A stretch of DNA of 64,000 bases from Thermanaeromonas toyohensis ToBE (GTDB lineage: Bacteria > Bacillota > DSM-521 > Neomoorellales > Neomoorellaceae): assembly GCF_900176005.1 (NCBI RefSeq), contig NZ_LT838272.1, positions 310,001 to 374,000 on the forward strand, written 5' to 3'. A program made the translations under genes and the position numbers. A model generated the notes under the pieces. It saw nothing but the letters and a program-made list of their open reading frames with translations, was not told where the DNA came from and searched no databases. Positions 45,320-53,632 of the stretch are shown here, in pieces (within the stretch, counting starts at the first letter, position 1; each line of letters begins with the position of its first letter).

Positions 45320-46354
45320 ATGAAAAACTATAGAAGTGTGAAAAACATTTTGGCATGGGCAATTGTAGCAGTTTTAGCTCTATCGTTAGTGGCATGTGGA
45401 GGCCCGAAAAGTGAGGGAACAAAAACCGAAGGTTCATCTAAGCCTACAAAGATAATAGTTGCCGGTGTCGTATTCCAGGAAGACCAGTTCATGAAGTTGC
45501 TACAGAAAGGTTACCAGGATGCGGCCAAGGCAGCGGGAGTAGAATGCTTACTAGCTAATACCAATAATGACCAGGCTAAAGAGACAGAGTTAATCAATAC
45601 CTATGTTGCCCAGAAAGTCAGCGGTATTGCCATAGCTCCCTTGAGCAATACTACTTCGGTGGAGACGCTTAAAAGGGCCTCTGAGCAAGGAGTAAAGATT
45701 GCTGTATCTAATACAAACTTAACAAACGCTCCCTTTATTGTAGGCGGCTATACTTCTGACCAGAAGGAACTTGGTAGGCGCACAGGTCAGGAAGCTGCTA
45801 AGTTTATCCAAGAAAAACTAGGCGGAAAAGCTAAAATAGCTATTCTCCAATTTAAATCGCTTCTTCCTGAGCAGAGCGGCGACCGCACCAGTGGCTTCCT
45901 AGAAGAAGTCAAGAAGCTACCCGGTGTAGAAATTGTGGCGGATCAAGATGCATGGCTGCAGGATAAAGCGATACAGGTAGCAGGAGATATCATCACCGCT
46001 CATCCCGATGTTAACATCATCTGGGCTGCAAATGAAGGCGGTACGATAGGCGCTACTATGGCAGTCAAAAATGCAGGTAAAGCTGGCAAAATATTTACTT
46101 TTGGAACAGATGCCAGTGAGCAGATAGTTGCTATGTTAAAAGATCCCGCTAACATACTGCAAGCTGTAACAGGCCAAGACCCGTATACTATGGGTTACAA
46201 AACCATGGAGACTCTCATAAAAGCTATTAAGGGTGAAGATGTAAGTAGTACTCAAGGGAAATGTATTCCAGTTCCTGGTGTAGTTTTAAGCCGTTCAAAT
46301 CCCGACGGTATAGCTAAATTTGAAGCCGATCTAAAAGCAAAAATGGGCAAATAA
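45320..46354 (+). CDS. Sugar ABC transporter substrate-binding lipoprotein (RbsB-like)
   Basis: The 344-residue precursor has a lipoprotein signal (LAWAIVAVLALSLVAC, lipid-modified Cys26) and a low-complexity linker (GGPKSEGTKTEGSSKPT). The mature part is a type I periplasmic-binding-protein domain with IAIAPLSNTTS, VGGYTSDQKELGRRTG, WAANEGGTIGATMAVKN and GQDPYTMGYKTMETLIKA. RbsB-like proteins bind pentoses or hexoses outside the membrane. The SD is GGAGGGG. The 187-base upstream gap contains a TATAAA at 45244-45249 and a six-codon SD-preceded frame (ATG 45218), but no clear -35. Confidence 0.93.
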   Translation: MKNYRSVKNILAWAIVAVLALSLVACGGPKSEGTKTEGSSKPTKIIVAGVVFQEDQFMKLLQKGYQDAAKAAGVECLLANTNNDQAKETELINTYVAQKVSGIAIAPLSNTTSVETLKRASEQGVKIAVSNTNLTNAPFIVGGYTSDQKELGRRTGQEAAKFIQEKLGGKAKIAILQFKSLLPEQSGDRTSGFLEEVKKLPGVEIVADQDAWLQDKAIQVAGDIITAHPDVNIIWAANEGGTIGATMAVKNAGKAGKIFTFGTDASEQIVAMLKDPANILQAVTGQDPYTMGYKTMETLIKAIKGEDVSSTQGKCIPVPGVVLSRSNPDGIAKFEADLKAKMGK

Positions 46355-46374
46355 TTAAGCATTACAAATGCAAA

Positions 46375-46407
46375 AGGTGGGGATTTGCGATTTGCAAATC
46401 CCCACCT
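46375..46407 (+). promoter_or_regulatory. Strong intercistronic hairpin between binding protein and ABC ATPase genes
   Basis: AGGTGGGGATTTGC (46375-46388) and GCAAATCCCCACCT (46394-46407) form a perfect 14-pair stem with a five-base loop. No T-run follows and the ATPase SD comes 8 bases later. It most likely protects the binding-protein message or partly blocks read-through, so that the binding protein is made in excess over the membrane parts. Confidence 0.85.
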
Positions 46408-46427
46408 AAAATGCGAGGTAAAATGTG

Positions 46428-47939
46428 ATGAGCGTTTTACAGGCACGTAACATCACAAAAATATATCCTGGCACCGTAGCCTTAGATAACGTATCCATAT
46501 CTTTTGAAAGCGGTAAAGTCCACGCATTGGTAGGTAAAAATGGTTCCGGAAAATCCACCTTAGTAAAGATATTTTCTGGAGCGGTAGAGCCCACCAGGGG
46601 TGAAATTTTGATAGATGGTACCCCCATTAAATTTAGTGATCCGGCGGAAGCTTTTTTAAAGGGTATAGCCACCGTATATCAAGAGCTTAGCCTCGTACCA
46701 GGCCTTACAGTAGCAGAAAACATCTTTATGGGAAGATTGCCTACGAAAGGGAGATTTGTAGATTGGAAGAAGACTTATGCCATGGCTAAAGAACTCCTTG
46801 AAGAAATGAAAGTAGATATTCCCCCGCAAGAAATAGTCTATAATCTAAGTATGTGGCAGCGGCAGATGGTAGAGATAGTAAAAGCTATGAGCTTTAAACC
46901 CAAAGTATTACTATTGGATGAACCTACATCGGCTTTATCTTATAATGAGACCCAATCTCTCTTTAAAATGGTAAAAGAACTTAAGAAAAAAGATGTCATT
47001 ATAATCTATGTTTCCCACCGTCTCCAAGAGCTTTGGGAGATAGCTGACACATGCACGGTCTTAAGAGACGGGAAACTAATAGGCACCATATCTATGGAAA
47101 GTGCCACCCATGAGCAAATAATAAAAATGATGTTTGGCGACGTTAAAATATACACCAGGCCTTCTGATCTCCAAATATCTGATGAAATAGTATTAGAAGT
47201 AAAAGACCTAACTCGTAAGAACTATTTTGAAAACATATCTTTTAAGCTGAAAAAAGGAGAAATACTGGGAATAGCTGGGATGTTGGGCTCCGGAAGGACG
47301 GAACTTTTAAAATCTATTTTTGGAGCCGATCCCATAGATAACGGTGAGATAATATTAAACGGTAAACACATAAGCAAACCTGATCCTATAAAAATGAAAA
47401 AAGAAGGTCTTGTGTTGAGCCCGGAAGACAGAAAAAACGAAGGGTTAAACCTGATGGGTTCAATAAGAGACAATTTATGTCTCGCAAGTCTTGATTTAAT
47501 AGCCAGTGGCCCCTTCATAAAACCTGAATTAGAAAATAACTTTGCAAATCGACAAGTAAAAGACCTTGAAATAAAGGTAGCGGATATAACCCATCCAGTA
47601 TCCTCCCTTTCAGGAGGGAATCAGCAAAAAGTAGTAGTGGGTAAGTGGTTAAATACAGATCCCCAAATAATATTGTTCGATGAACCTTCCCGGGGCATCG
47701 ATGTAAATGCCAAACAACAAATATTTAAGATAATCTGGGACCTGTCAAGAAAGGGTGTATCCAGTATCATAGTATCATCGGAACTAGAAGAACTTTTAGA
47801 GATATGCCACAGAATACTCATTATGAGGCAAGGACATATCATAGGAGAAGTAAAGCCGGAAGAAACGAACATAGAACAGCTATATTCACTGTGCATGGGA
47901 GTGGGAAGAATTGAAGCTCGAAATACGAACAGCAAATAA
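46428..47939 (+). CDS. Sugar ABC transporter ATP-binding protein, two nucleotide-binding domains (RbsA-like)
   Basis: A double ATPase of about 503 residues of the RbsA/MglA/XylG type. The first domain has Walker A GKNGSGKST, signature LSMWQRQMVEI and Walker B VLLLDEPTSAL. The second has the degenerate Walker A GMLGSGRTELL, signature LSGGNQQKVVVGKWL and Walker B IILFDEPSRGID. It powers uptake by the adjacent permease. GTG 46425 directly before ATG 46428 is an alternative start; the GAGGT SD fits the ATG better. Codon use is visibly A/T-richer (many ATA and AAA) than in the flanking genes. Confidence 0.94.
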   Translation: MSVLQARNITKIYPGTVALDNVSISFESGKVHALVGKNGSGKSTLVKIFSGAVEPTRGEILIDGTPIKFSDPAEAFLKGIATVYQELSLVPGLTVAENIFMGRLPTKGRFVDWKKTYAMAKELLEEMKVDIPPQEIVYNLSMWQRQMVEIVKAMSFKPKVLLLDEPTSALSYNETQSLFKMVKELKKKDVIIIYVSHRLQELWEIADTCTVLRDGKLIGTISMESATHEQIIKMMFGDVKIYTRPSDLQISDEIVLEVKDLTRKNYFENISFKLKKGEILGIAGMLGSGRTELLKSIFGADPIDNGEIILNGKHISKPDPIKMKKEGLVLSPEDRKNEGLNLMGSIRDNLCLASLDLIASGPFIKPELENNFANRQVKDLEIKVADITHPVSSLSGGNQQKVVVGKWLNTDPQIILFDEPSRGIDVNAKQQIFKIIWDLSRKGVSSIIVSSELEELLEICHRILIMRQGHIIGEVKPEETNIEQLYSLCMGVGRIEARNTNSK

Positions 47940-48900
47940 TGGTATAAGAATGATAATAAATAAGTACACGCTGGAATGTATTCTCTTAGTAATAAGTATA
48001 GCCATAGCTCTTATGACACCGGGATTTTTGACCCCTAGCAACTTACTTAATATCTTGAGAAACATATCCTTACAAGGAGTTATAGCTTTTGGCATGACCA
48101 TGGTAATTATAGCCGGAGAGATAGACCTATCTATAGGCTCCACCGTAGCCTTGACTGGTGTCATTATAGCCCTTACCTCAGGTAGCCTTGCAAAGGCCGG
48201 TATAATGCCTATGGAGACAGGAGTTATTGTAGGGATAGTCCTCGCATTTGTTCTAGCTGCATTAATAGGACTTTTTAATGGATGGCTCTTGACTACTTTT
48301 AAAATACCCTCGTTCATTATTACCCTGGCAATGCTGAATGCCTTGTATGGTATAACGGCGATTATATCCAAAGGATTTCCTGTTACCACACTTCCCAGAT
48401 GGTATAACATGCTGGGAGCGGGCCACATATTTTCCATACCCATACCTGCCATTATACTAGTTATAGTATTTATAATAATATCCGTTATAATGAACAGAAC
48501 AAAATTTGGGAGAGCAGTTTATGCAGTAGGTGGTAATCCCGAAGCCGCTCGCCTTTCAGGCATAAATGTGCGAAGGGTTAAAATTACAGTTATGATAGCT
48601 GTACAGGTCCTGGCAGCCCTTTCTGGTATGTTAGTATCATCTCAGGTGATGGCGGGTTCCTCTACCTTTGGCAGAGGTTGGGAGCTAAATGTCATCGCAT
48701 CGGTCATTATCGGTGGTGCTAGCCTATTCGGCGGCATAGGCAAAGTATGGGGTACCTTCATAGGTCTTGCATTTCTAGGTGTATTAATAAACGGTATGAC
48801 CCTGCTCAATATCAATGAATACGTACAATACGTAGTAAGAGGTTTATTGATACTAGCAGCGGTGCTCATAAATACCATGCAAACACAGCCCAAACAGTAG
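47911..48900 (+). CDS. Sugar ABC transporter permease (RbsC-like)
   Basis: A 329-residue membrane protein of the BPD_transp_2 family. It has eight or so helices, the FAMTMVIIAGEIDLSIGSTVALTG-like signature near residue 60 (here FGMTMVIIAGEIDLS), FNGWLLTTFKIPSFIITLAM, GGNPEAARLSGI (ATPase-coupling loop) and VIIGGASLFGGIGKVWGTFIGLAFLGVL. TTG 47911 overlaps the ATPase gene by 29 bases and has a GGGAG-type SD; ATG 47950 is a possible later start without an SD. It shares the A/T-rich codon use of the ATPase gene. Confidence 0.92.
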   Translation: MKLEIRTANNGIRMIINKYTLECILLVISIAIALMTPGFLTPSNLLNILRNISLQGVIAFGMTMVIIAGEIDLSIGSTVALTGVIIALTSGSLAKAGIMPMETGVIVGIVLAFVLAALIGLFNGWLLTTFKIPSFIITLAMLNALYGITAIISKGFPVTTLPRWYNMLGAGHIFSIPIPAIILVIVFIIISVIMNRTKFGRAVYAVGGNPEAARLSGINVRRVKITVMIAVQVLAALSGMLVSSQVMAGSSTFGRGWELNVIASVIIGGASLFGGIGKVWGTFIGLAFLGVLINGMTLLNINEYVQYVVRGLLILAAVLINTMQTQPKQ

Positions 48901-49039
48901 GATAACCTCAATATTCCCTAACCACTCTTCTTTTTAAGATTCTTACCCTTTTGCCAATCTAGCTAACCAGGGACATCTTATCAGGGAAATGTTTTTCTAC
49001 CAGAACCAAGATATTCTTTTAGTTAACCCTGGGCTATGG

Positions 49040-49053
49040 TTAAAACGTTTCTT
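49040..49053. promoter_or_regulatory. Possible LacI-type operator upstream of the URO-D gene
   Basis: TTAAAACGTTTCTT carries the AACGTT core (49044-49049) seen in the sites before lacI and pfkB, although its flanks differ. It lies 47 bases before the URO-D start. The 199-base gap (48901-49099) shows no gene. Confidence 0.4.
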
Positions 49054-49099
49054 TAAATAAAGCTTAAGATAGAACTTAAAAATATTGAGGTGGTTAAAA

Positions 49100-50179
49100 A
49101 TGCGCGAAATGACTCCCCTTGAACGCTGCCTGGCTACTCTCCGGTTTGAGATTCCAGACCGAGTGCCAGTAGTTCCTCAAGCCTTTATGGTGGCCTGCGC
49201 CACGGCAGGATATAAAATTGGAGAGATTAATAAAAGCGGCAAACTTATGGCTGAAACCCACCTTATTTGCCAGGCTAAATATGGCTATGATGGCGTTGTT
49301 ATTGATATTGATGATGCTACTTTGGCTGAAGCATGTGGTGCTAAGGTAATCTGGAGGGAGAATGATGTAGCTATTGTAGATGAAGAACAGCCAGTATTAA
49401 AAGATTTACGGCAGATCGAAGATTTGCCATTGCCTGATCCATATAGTTCTGGTCGCTTGCCGGAATGGTTAGAGGCTACTCGCATCTTAAGAGAGAAAAT
49501 TGGTGATCATGTATTTATTATGGGTAGAGCTGACCAAGGACCATTCGACTTAGCCTGTTTACTGCGCGGCACTCAACAATTCATGATTGATCTAGTGACT
49601 GCGCCGCCGGAATTAATTTGGAAGGTTCTAGATTGGTGTAGGAAGGCTGGTACCCTTTTTGCCAAAGCCCAAAAGGATGCGGGAGCTCATGCTACCTCAA
49701 TCGGTGATTCCTTTGCCGGGCCAAACTTGATTTCACCAGCAATGTATCGCCAATTTGCTCTCGAACATGAAATTACCATGACTAAAGAAGTACAGGACTA
49801 TGGTATCCCTTTCTCCATTCACATCTGTGGTAATACCACGGCTATTTTAGAAGATATGGCCAGTACTGGAGCACATATTTTGGAGCTTGACTGGCAAGTA
49901 GATATGGGCTATGCCAAGAAAGTTGTTGGGAACAGGGCAGTATTAATGGGGAACATTAACCCTAGCGATCCTTTGGTATGGGGTACGCCGGAAGAGGTCG
50001 AGGCTCAAGCTAAAAATATTATTGAAGCTACGGGAGGTATTGGGCTTTTCTTAAGTTCTGGCTGTGCTATGGGTTATAACACGCCCGAAGAAAACATGTG
50101 GGCCCTGGTTAATGCGGCCGAAAAGTATGGTACCTATGAACAATTGATGGAATTGCAAGTGAAAAGGAGTAAGGCATAA
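49100..50179 (+). CDS. URO-D/MtaA-family protein (uroporphyrinogen decarboxylase-like, zinc methyltransferase-type)
   Basis: A 359-residue TIM-barrel protein of the URO-D superfamily. It has His241-x-Cys243 (FSIHICGNTT) and Cys322 (LSSGCAMG), the zinc-ligand pattern of the MtaA/MtbA corrinoid methyltransferase branch, and lacks the heme-type N-terminal arginine motif of HemE. MtaA-type enzymes move methyl groups from a corrinoid protein to a thiol. No corrinoid protein or second methyltransferase is nearby, so the role in this sugar cluster is unknown. ATG 49100 has SD GAGGTGG with 6-base spacing. It stands at the head of the run of genes leading into the microcompartment operon. Confidence 0.82.
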   Translation: MREMTPLERCLATLRFEIPDRVPVVPQAFMVACATAGYKIGEINKSGKLMAETHLICQAKYGYDGVVIDIDDATLAEACGAKVIWRENDVAIVDEEQPVLKDLRQIEDLPLPDPYSSGRLPEWLEATRILREKIGDHVFIMGRADQGPFDLACLLRGTQQFMIDLVTAPPELIWKVLDWCRKAGTLFAKAQKDAGAHATSIGDSFAGPNLISPAMYRQFALEHEITMTKEVQDYGIPFSIHICGNTTAILEDMASTGAHILELDWQVDMGYAKKVVGNRAVLMGNINPSDPLVWGTPEEVEAQAKNIIEATGGIGLFLSSGCAMGYNTPEENMWALVNAAEKYGTYEQLMELQVKRSKA

Positions 50180-50180
50180 A

Positions 50181-51254
50181 ATGGTATGGCCCTGGGGCGG
50201 GGAAATTAGTTTTCGTAGAATAAAACGATATTGTGGTAGCATAAAACAGCTAGCTGGCATTACCCGGTTCATTTATGCTGAAGGCAAGGCTGCTGGCTTG
50301 GAAGCTGCTGAAGTGCGGACAGGTGCGGGCTTTCGCTTTGTTGTACTCTTAGGCCGGGGGATGGATATTGGCCTTGCGGAGTACAAGGGGATACCGCTAG
50401 CCTTTTATTCGCCGGTAGGGGAGGCCCATCCTAAGTATTATGAGCCTTCTGGGCTAGGATGGCTTAGAAATTTTGGTGGTGGGTTATTAGTAACCTGCGG
50501 GCTTACCCAGGTAGGGACGCCCTGTGAAGATTATGGTGAAGAGCTAGGGCTTCACGGCCGTATCTCGAACATACCAGCCGAAGAAGTAGGCACAGGTGGC
50601 TACTGGGAAGGTGAAAAATATGTAATCTGCGTGCAAGGTAAAGTTCGTGAGGCCAGCGCCGTTTTCGGACCCCACCTGGTACTCAAGCGCCGTATATGGA
50701 CCTACTTAGGAGAAAAGCGCCTTTTTTTAGAGGATGTAGTGGTAAACGAAGGGTTCACTCCCGTGCCCCATATGCTTCTTTACCATATTAATATAGGTTT
50801 TCCGGTTTTAGACGAGGGGTCCGAACTTCTAGCTCCTAGCCGCCGGCTAGAGCCCAGGGATGAAGTGGCGGCTAAGGACTTGGCTAATTATCGCACTTAC
50901 CAAGGTCCTACTCCCGGCTTTCCAGATACTGTTTTTTACCACGACCTCGAAGTAGACCAGGAAGGTTGGACTCAAGCAGCTCTGGTTAATCCCAGGTTAA
51001 ATATGGGAGTATATGTGCGCTACGAGAAGAAAAACCTCCCCAATTTCATCCAGTGGAAATTCACTAACGAGGGGAACTATGTGGCTGGCCTGGAGCCAGC
51101 CAACTGCCGGGTGGAGGGCAGGGTACGGGAGAGGGAGCGAGGAACGTTGGTGGTGCTTTTGCCAGGGGAAGAAAGGTGCTACCGGTTGGAAATAGGTGTA
51201 TTGGCTTCTAAGGAGGAGATAGAAATTTTCCGGGAAGGTATAAAGGTAGCTTGA
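50181..51254 (+). CDS. DUF4432 family protein, aldose 1-epimerase-like
   Basis: The 357 residues fit the DUF4432 family of galactose-mutarotase-like beta-sandwich proteins: LLGRGMDIGLAEYKGIPLAFYSPVG, GLLVTCGLTQVGTPCED, LHGRISNIPAEEV, LYHINIGFPVLDEGSELLAP and WKFTNEGNYVAGLEPANC. Such proteins sit in sugar operons and probably interconvert anomers or bind the sugar, but no member's reaction is named here. It begins one base after the URO-D stop, so the two are tightly coupled. Confidence 0.85.
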   Translation: MVWPWGGEISFRRIKRYCGSIKQLAGITRFIYAEGKAAGLEAAEVRTGAGFRFVVLLGRGMDIGLAEYKGIPLAFYSPVGEAHPKYYEPSGLGWLRNFGGGLLVTCGLTQVGTPCEDYGEELGLHGRISNIPAEEVGTGGYWEGEKYVICVQGKVREASAVFGPHLVLKRRIWTYLGEKRLFLEDVVVNEGFTPVPHMLLYHINIGFPVLDEGSELLAPSRRLEPRDEVAAKDLANYRTYQGPTPGFPDTVFYHDLEVDQEGWTQAALVNPRLNMGVYVRYEKKNLPNFIQWKFTNEGNYVAGLEPANCRVEGRVRERERGTLVVLLPGEERCYRLEIGVLASKEEIEIFREGIKVA

Positions 51255-51324
51255 CCAGTGGAACTTCCGCGGAACTTTTAAGAATTGAAAGCGAGCAATA
51301 GAGCTGGTACTGGGAGTGACTTTT

Positions 51325-51618
51325 ATGCGTCAAGCCCTGGGCATTATAGAGACTAGCGGTCTGACAGCTGCCCTTGTTGCGGCCGACACCGCTGTTAAGG
51401 CCGCCAATGTAACCTTATTAGGATATGAACTGACCAAGGGCCGCGGTATGGTAACCGTACGTTTTACTGGCGACGTAGGGGCAGTAACTGCCGCACTAGA
51501 GGCAGCAGTAAAAGCTGCTTCCGCAGTAAAAGGGGTTCATGCCTTTCACCTTATCCCTAAGCCCCATGAAGAGCTAGACAAATACCTCCTAACCCCCAAG
51601 AAAGACGCTGTAGACTAA
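51325..51618 (+). CDS. BMC-H shell protein with Arg in the pore loop
   Basis: A single-domain bacterial microcompartment hexamer protein of 97 residues (ATG 51325, GGGAG SD with 8-base spacing). It opens RQALGIIETSGLTAALVAADTAVKAANVTL and ends IPKPHEELDKYLL, typical of the PduA/EutM type. At the pore, PduA has KIGSG with Ser40; here the loop is TKGRG with Arg40. In a hexamer this would place six arginines around the central pore, favouring anionic metabolites. It opens the BMC operon, 70 bases after the DUF4432 gene. Confidence 0.95.
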   Translation: MRQALGIIETSGLTAALVAADTAVKAANVTLLGYELTKGRGMVTVRFTGDVGAVTAALEAAVKAASAVKGVHAFHLIPKPHEELDKYLLTPKKDAVD

Positions 51619-51635
51619 GGGGAAGAAGATCCGCC

Positions 51636-52664
51636 ATGCCGATAGTAACTCTAAAGGAAATTCTACAAGATGCTTTTCAAAATCGCTACGCAGTAGGAGC
51701 TTTCAACGTAATCAACGTAGAAATGCTAGACGCTATCTTAAGTGCAGCTATAGAAGAGCAAGCTCCCATAATTTTAGCCTATGCACCCATACACAAACAA
51801 TATATCAGCCTGGAGACCATAGCACCCCTCATGCTTAAGGCCGCGCGGGAGGCGCCTGTACCGGTGGCCGTCCACCTCGATCACGGCCAAGAATTTGCCG
51901 ACTTGATCAAAGCTATGCATTATGGCTTTACCTCTGTGATGTTCGATGGTTCTACCCTGCCTTATGAAGAAAACGTATACCGTACCCAAGAAATAGTAAA
52001 AATAGCCCGGGTTTTAGGTGTCTCCGTAGAGGCGGAACTAGGGCATGTAGGAGGTGCAGAAGGTGGAGCGGGTGGGATCGAAGACCCGGCAGCCTGTTAT
52101 ACAGACGTAGAACAAGCCGCTGACTTTGTAGCTCGGACTGGAATAGATGCCCTAGCTGTAGCTATAGGAACCGTGCATGGTATTTACCGCTTTCCACCCA
52201 AGCTAGACTTTGCACGGCTTAAAGCCATAAAAGAGCGGGTAAATATACCTCTGGTACTGCACGGCGGCTCAGGTTTAAGCGAAGAAGACTTCCGTCAGTG
52301 CATAGCCCGGGGCATTGCCAAGATTAACATTTTCACCGACATGTCCCAAGCTGCGGTAGGGACCCTGAAGGAAACCCTGTGTACTTGTAACAGACCTAGC
52401 TGTGACCCTTCCTGCGCTGACACCTGCCTGATACAGCGGGAATCCCTTCCTGCTCCCGGTGCCGGTGATATAGAAATGTTGGTTCAGCGGGTAGTGGCTC
52501 GGGTGTTACAAGAGCTAAACCTAAAATCAGCCCACAGGCAGCCAACTACCTGGAGCTACCCAGAGCTAGTACTTGCCGCTCGGGAAAGCATAAAAGCCGA
52601 AGTAAAGAAAAAAATCCGCATCTTTGGCAGTAGCGGTAAGGCTTCAAAAACAAACCTAACCTAA
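51636..52664 (+). CDS. Class II (zinc) ketose-phosphate aldolase, FBA/GatY type, with internal encapsulation segment
   Basis: The 342-residue aldolase splits a ketose phosphate into DHAP and an aldehyde. Metal and catalytic residues are visible: VHLDHG (Asp82, His83), EAELGHVGG (Glu134), GTVHG (His181), VLHGGSG (His209) and the phosphate-binding NIFTD (231-235). The normal ending (WSYPELVLAARESIKAEVKKKIRIFGSSGKA) is present. Between residues about 246 and 305 lies an insertion not seen in ordinary aldolases: five cysteines in CxCx4Cx3Cx3C (249-264), then an amphipathic helix DIEMLVQRVVARVLQELN (278-295) like BMC encapsulation peptides. I infer that it is carried inside the shell as the signature enzyme. 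Substrate (fructose-1-phosphate, fructose-1,6-bisphosphate or another ketose phosphate) is undetermined. Confidence 0.92.
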   Translation: MPIVTLKEILQDAFQNRYAVGAFNVINVEMLDAILSAAIEEQAPIILAYAPIHKQYISLETIAPLMLKAAREAPVPVAVHLDHGQEFADLIKAMHYGFTSVMFDGSTLPYEENVYRTQEIVKIARVLGVSVEAELGHVGGAEGGAGGIEDPAACYTDVEQAADFVARTGIDALAVAIGTVHGIYRFPPKLDFARLKAIKERVNIPLVLHGGSGLSEEDFRQCIARGIAKINIFTDMSQAAVGTLKETLCTCNRPSCDPSCADTCLIQRESLPAPGAGDIEMLVQRVVARVLQELNLKSAHRQPTTWSYPELVLAARESIKAEVKKKIRIFGSSGKASKTNLT

Positions 52665-52687
52665 AACCTAAAAGGGAGGACTGAGCT

Positions 52688-52966
52688 ATGTTAAACGGAG
52701 CTTTAGGAATGGTAGAAACCAAAGGCTTAACAGCAGCCATAGAGGCGGCTGATGCCATGGTAAAGGCGGCTAGCGTAAGCCTCCTAGGCCTGGAAAAGAT
52801 CGGCTCCGGCCTAGTCACCGTCTTCGTAACTGGTGATGTAGGAGCAGTAAAGGCAGCTACTGAAGTAGGAGCTCAGGCTGCCCAGAAAGTAGGCGAGTTA
52901 GTAGCAGTCCATGTAATCCCACGGCCCCATGCCGACCTAGAAAAAATACTGCCGGCGAGGGAATAA
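52688..52966 (+). CDS. BMC-H shell protein (PduA/EutM type)
   Basis: A 92-residue canonical hexamer protein: [31 protein letters not shown] at the start, a standard KIGSG pore loop with Ser40, [10 protein letters not shown], and [15 protein letters not shown] at the end. It lies 23 bases after the aldolase, with a GGGAGGA SD. It presumably forms the bulk facets, with the Arg-pore protein as minor or specialised tile. Confidence 0.96.
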   Translation: MLNGALGMVETKGLTAAIEAADAMVKAASVSLLGLEKIGSGLVTVFVTGDVGAVKAATEVGAQAAQKVGELVAVHVIPRPHADLEKILPARE

Positions 52967-52969
52967 TCG

Positions 52970-53632
52970 GTGCTCCAAGGCTTAGTAACCCAAGAAAAGC
53001 TGGTAATCCTTATCACGCGGGCAGTACTAGCTGAACTGAGGGAACAAAAAAGACTTATACCGGTAGGCGTCTCGGCCCGCCACCTTCATATAAGTCGCGA
53101 ACACCTAGATATTTTATACGGTCCCGGATACCAACTGCGCCCGCTTAGACCCCTAATGGCTGGCGAATTTGCTGCTGAAGAAGTGGTCACTCTGGTGGGG
53201 CCCAACTTGCGTACCATAGAAAACGTGCGCATCCTGGGTCCGGAAAGAAAACAAACTCAAGTAGAACTAGCCCGGACTGATGCCTTCCGCCTAGGTATTG
53301 ATCCTCCAGTAAGGCAATCTGGGGATCTAGGCGGCTCTCCAGGCCTGGTGGTAGTAGGCCCTAAAGGAGCAGTAGTGCTAAAAGAAGGGGCCATCATCGC
53401 GAACCGTCATATTCACATGACCCCCCAAGACGCCTACCTTCTGGGCTTAAAAGATAACGACTATGTAGATGTGCAAGCCCTAGGGGAGCGGGGTGCTATC
53501 TTGCACCAGGTACAAGTGCGCGTGCACCCCAAGTTCCGTACCGAAATGCACATCGACACTGATGACGCCAATGCAGTTGGTTTGCGCTGCGGCGATAGGG
53601 TAAAAATACTAATCCAGGGGTCGGATACTTGA
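52970..53632 (+). CDS. pduL: PduL-type phosphotransacylase with N-terminal encapsulation peptide
   Basis: PduL converts acyl-CoA and phosphate to acyl-phosphate, recycling CoA inside the compartment. The 220-residue protein has the two beta-barrel domains with zinc ligands in SARHLHIS, ANRHIHMTP and EMHIDTDDANA. Residues 5-24 form an amphipathic helix typical of encapsulation peptides (TQEKLVILITRAVLAELR). GTG 52970 starts 3 bases after the BMC-H stop. Confidence 0.94.
   Translation: MLQGLVTQEKLVILITRAVLAELREQKRLIPVGVSARHLHISREHLDILYGPGYQLRPLRPLMAGEFAAEEVVTLVGPNLRTIENVRILGPERKQTQVELARTDAFRLGIDPPVRQSGDLGGSPGLVVVGPKGAVVLKEGAIIANRHIHMTPQDAYLLGLKDNDYVDVQALGERGAILHQVQVRVHPKFRTEMHIDTDDANAVGLRCGDRVKILIQGSDT

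Noticed and set aside
49100-50179. True uroporphyrinogen decarboxylase (hemE)
   Set aside because: The protein has the zinc-ligand pattern of the MtaA/MtbA branch and lacks the HemE N-terminal arginine motif; no heme genes are nearby.
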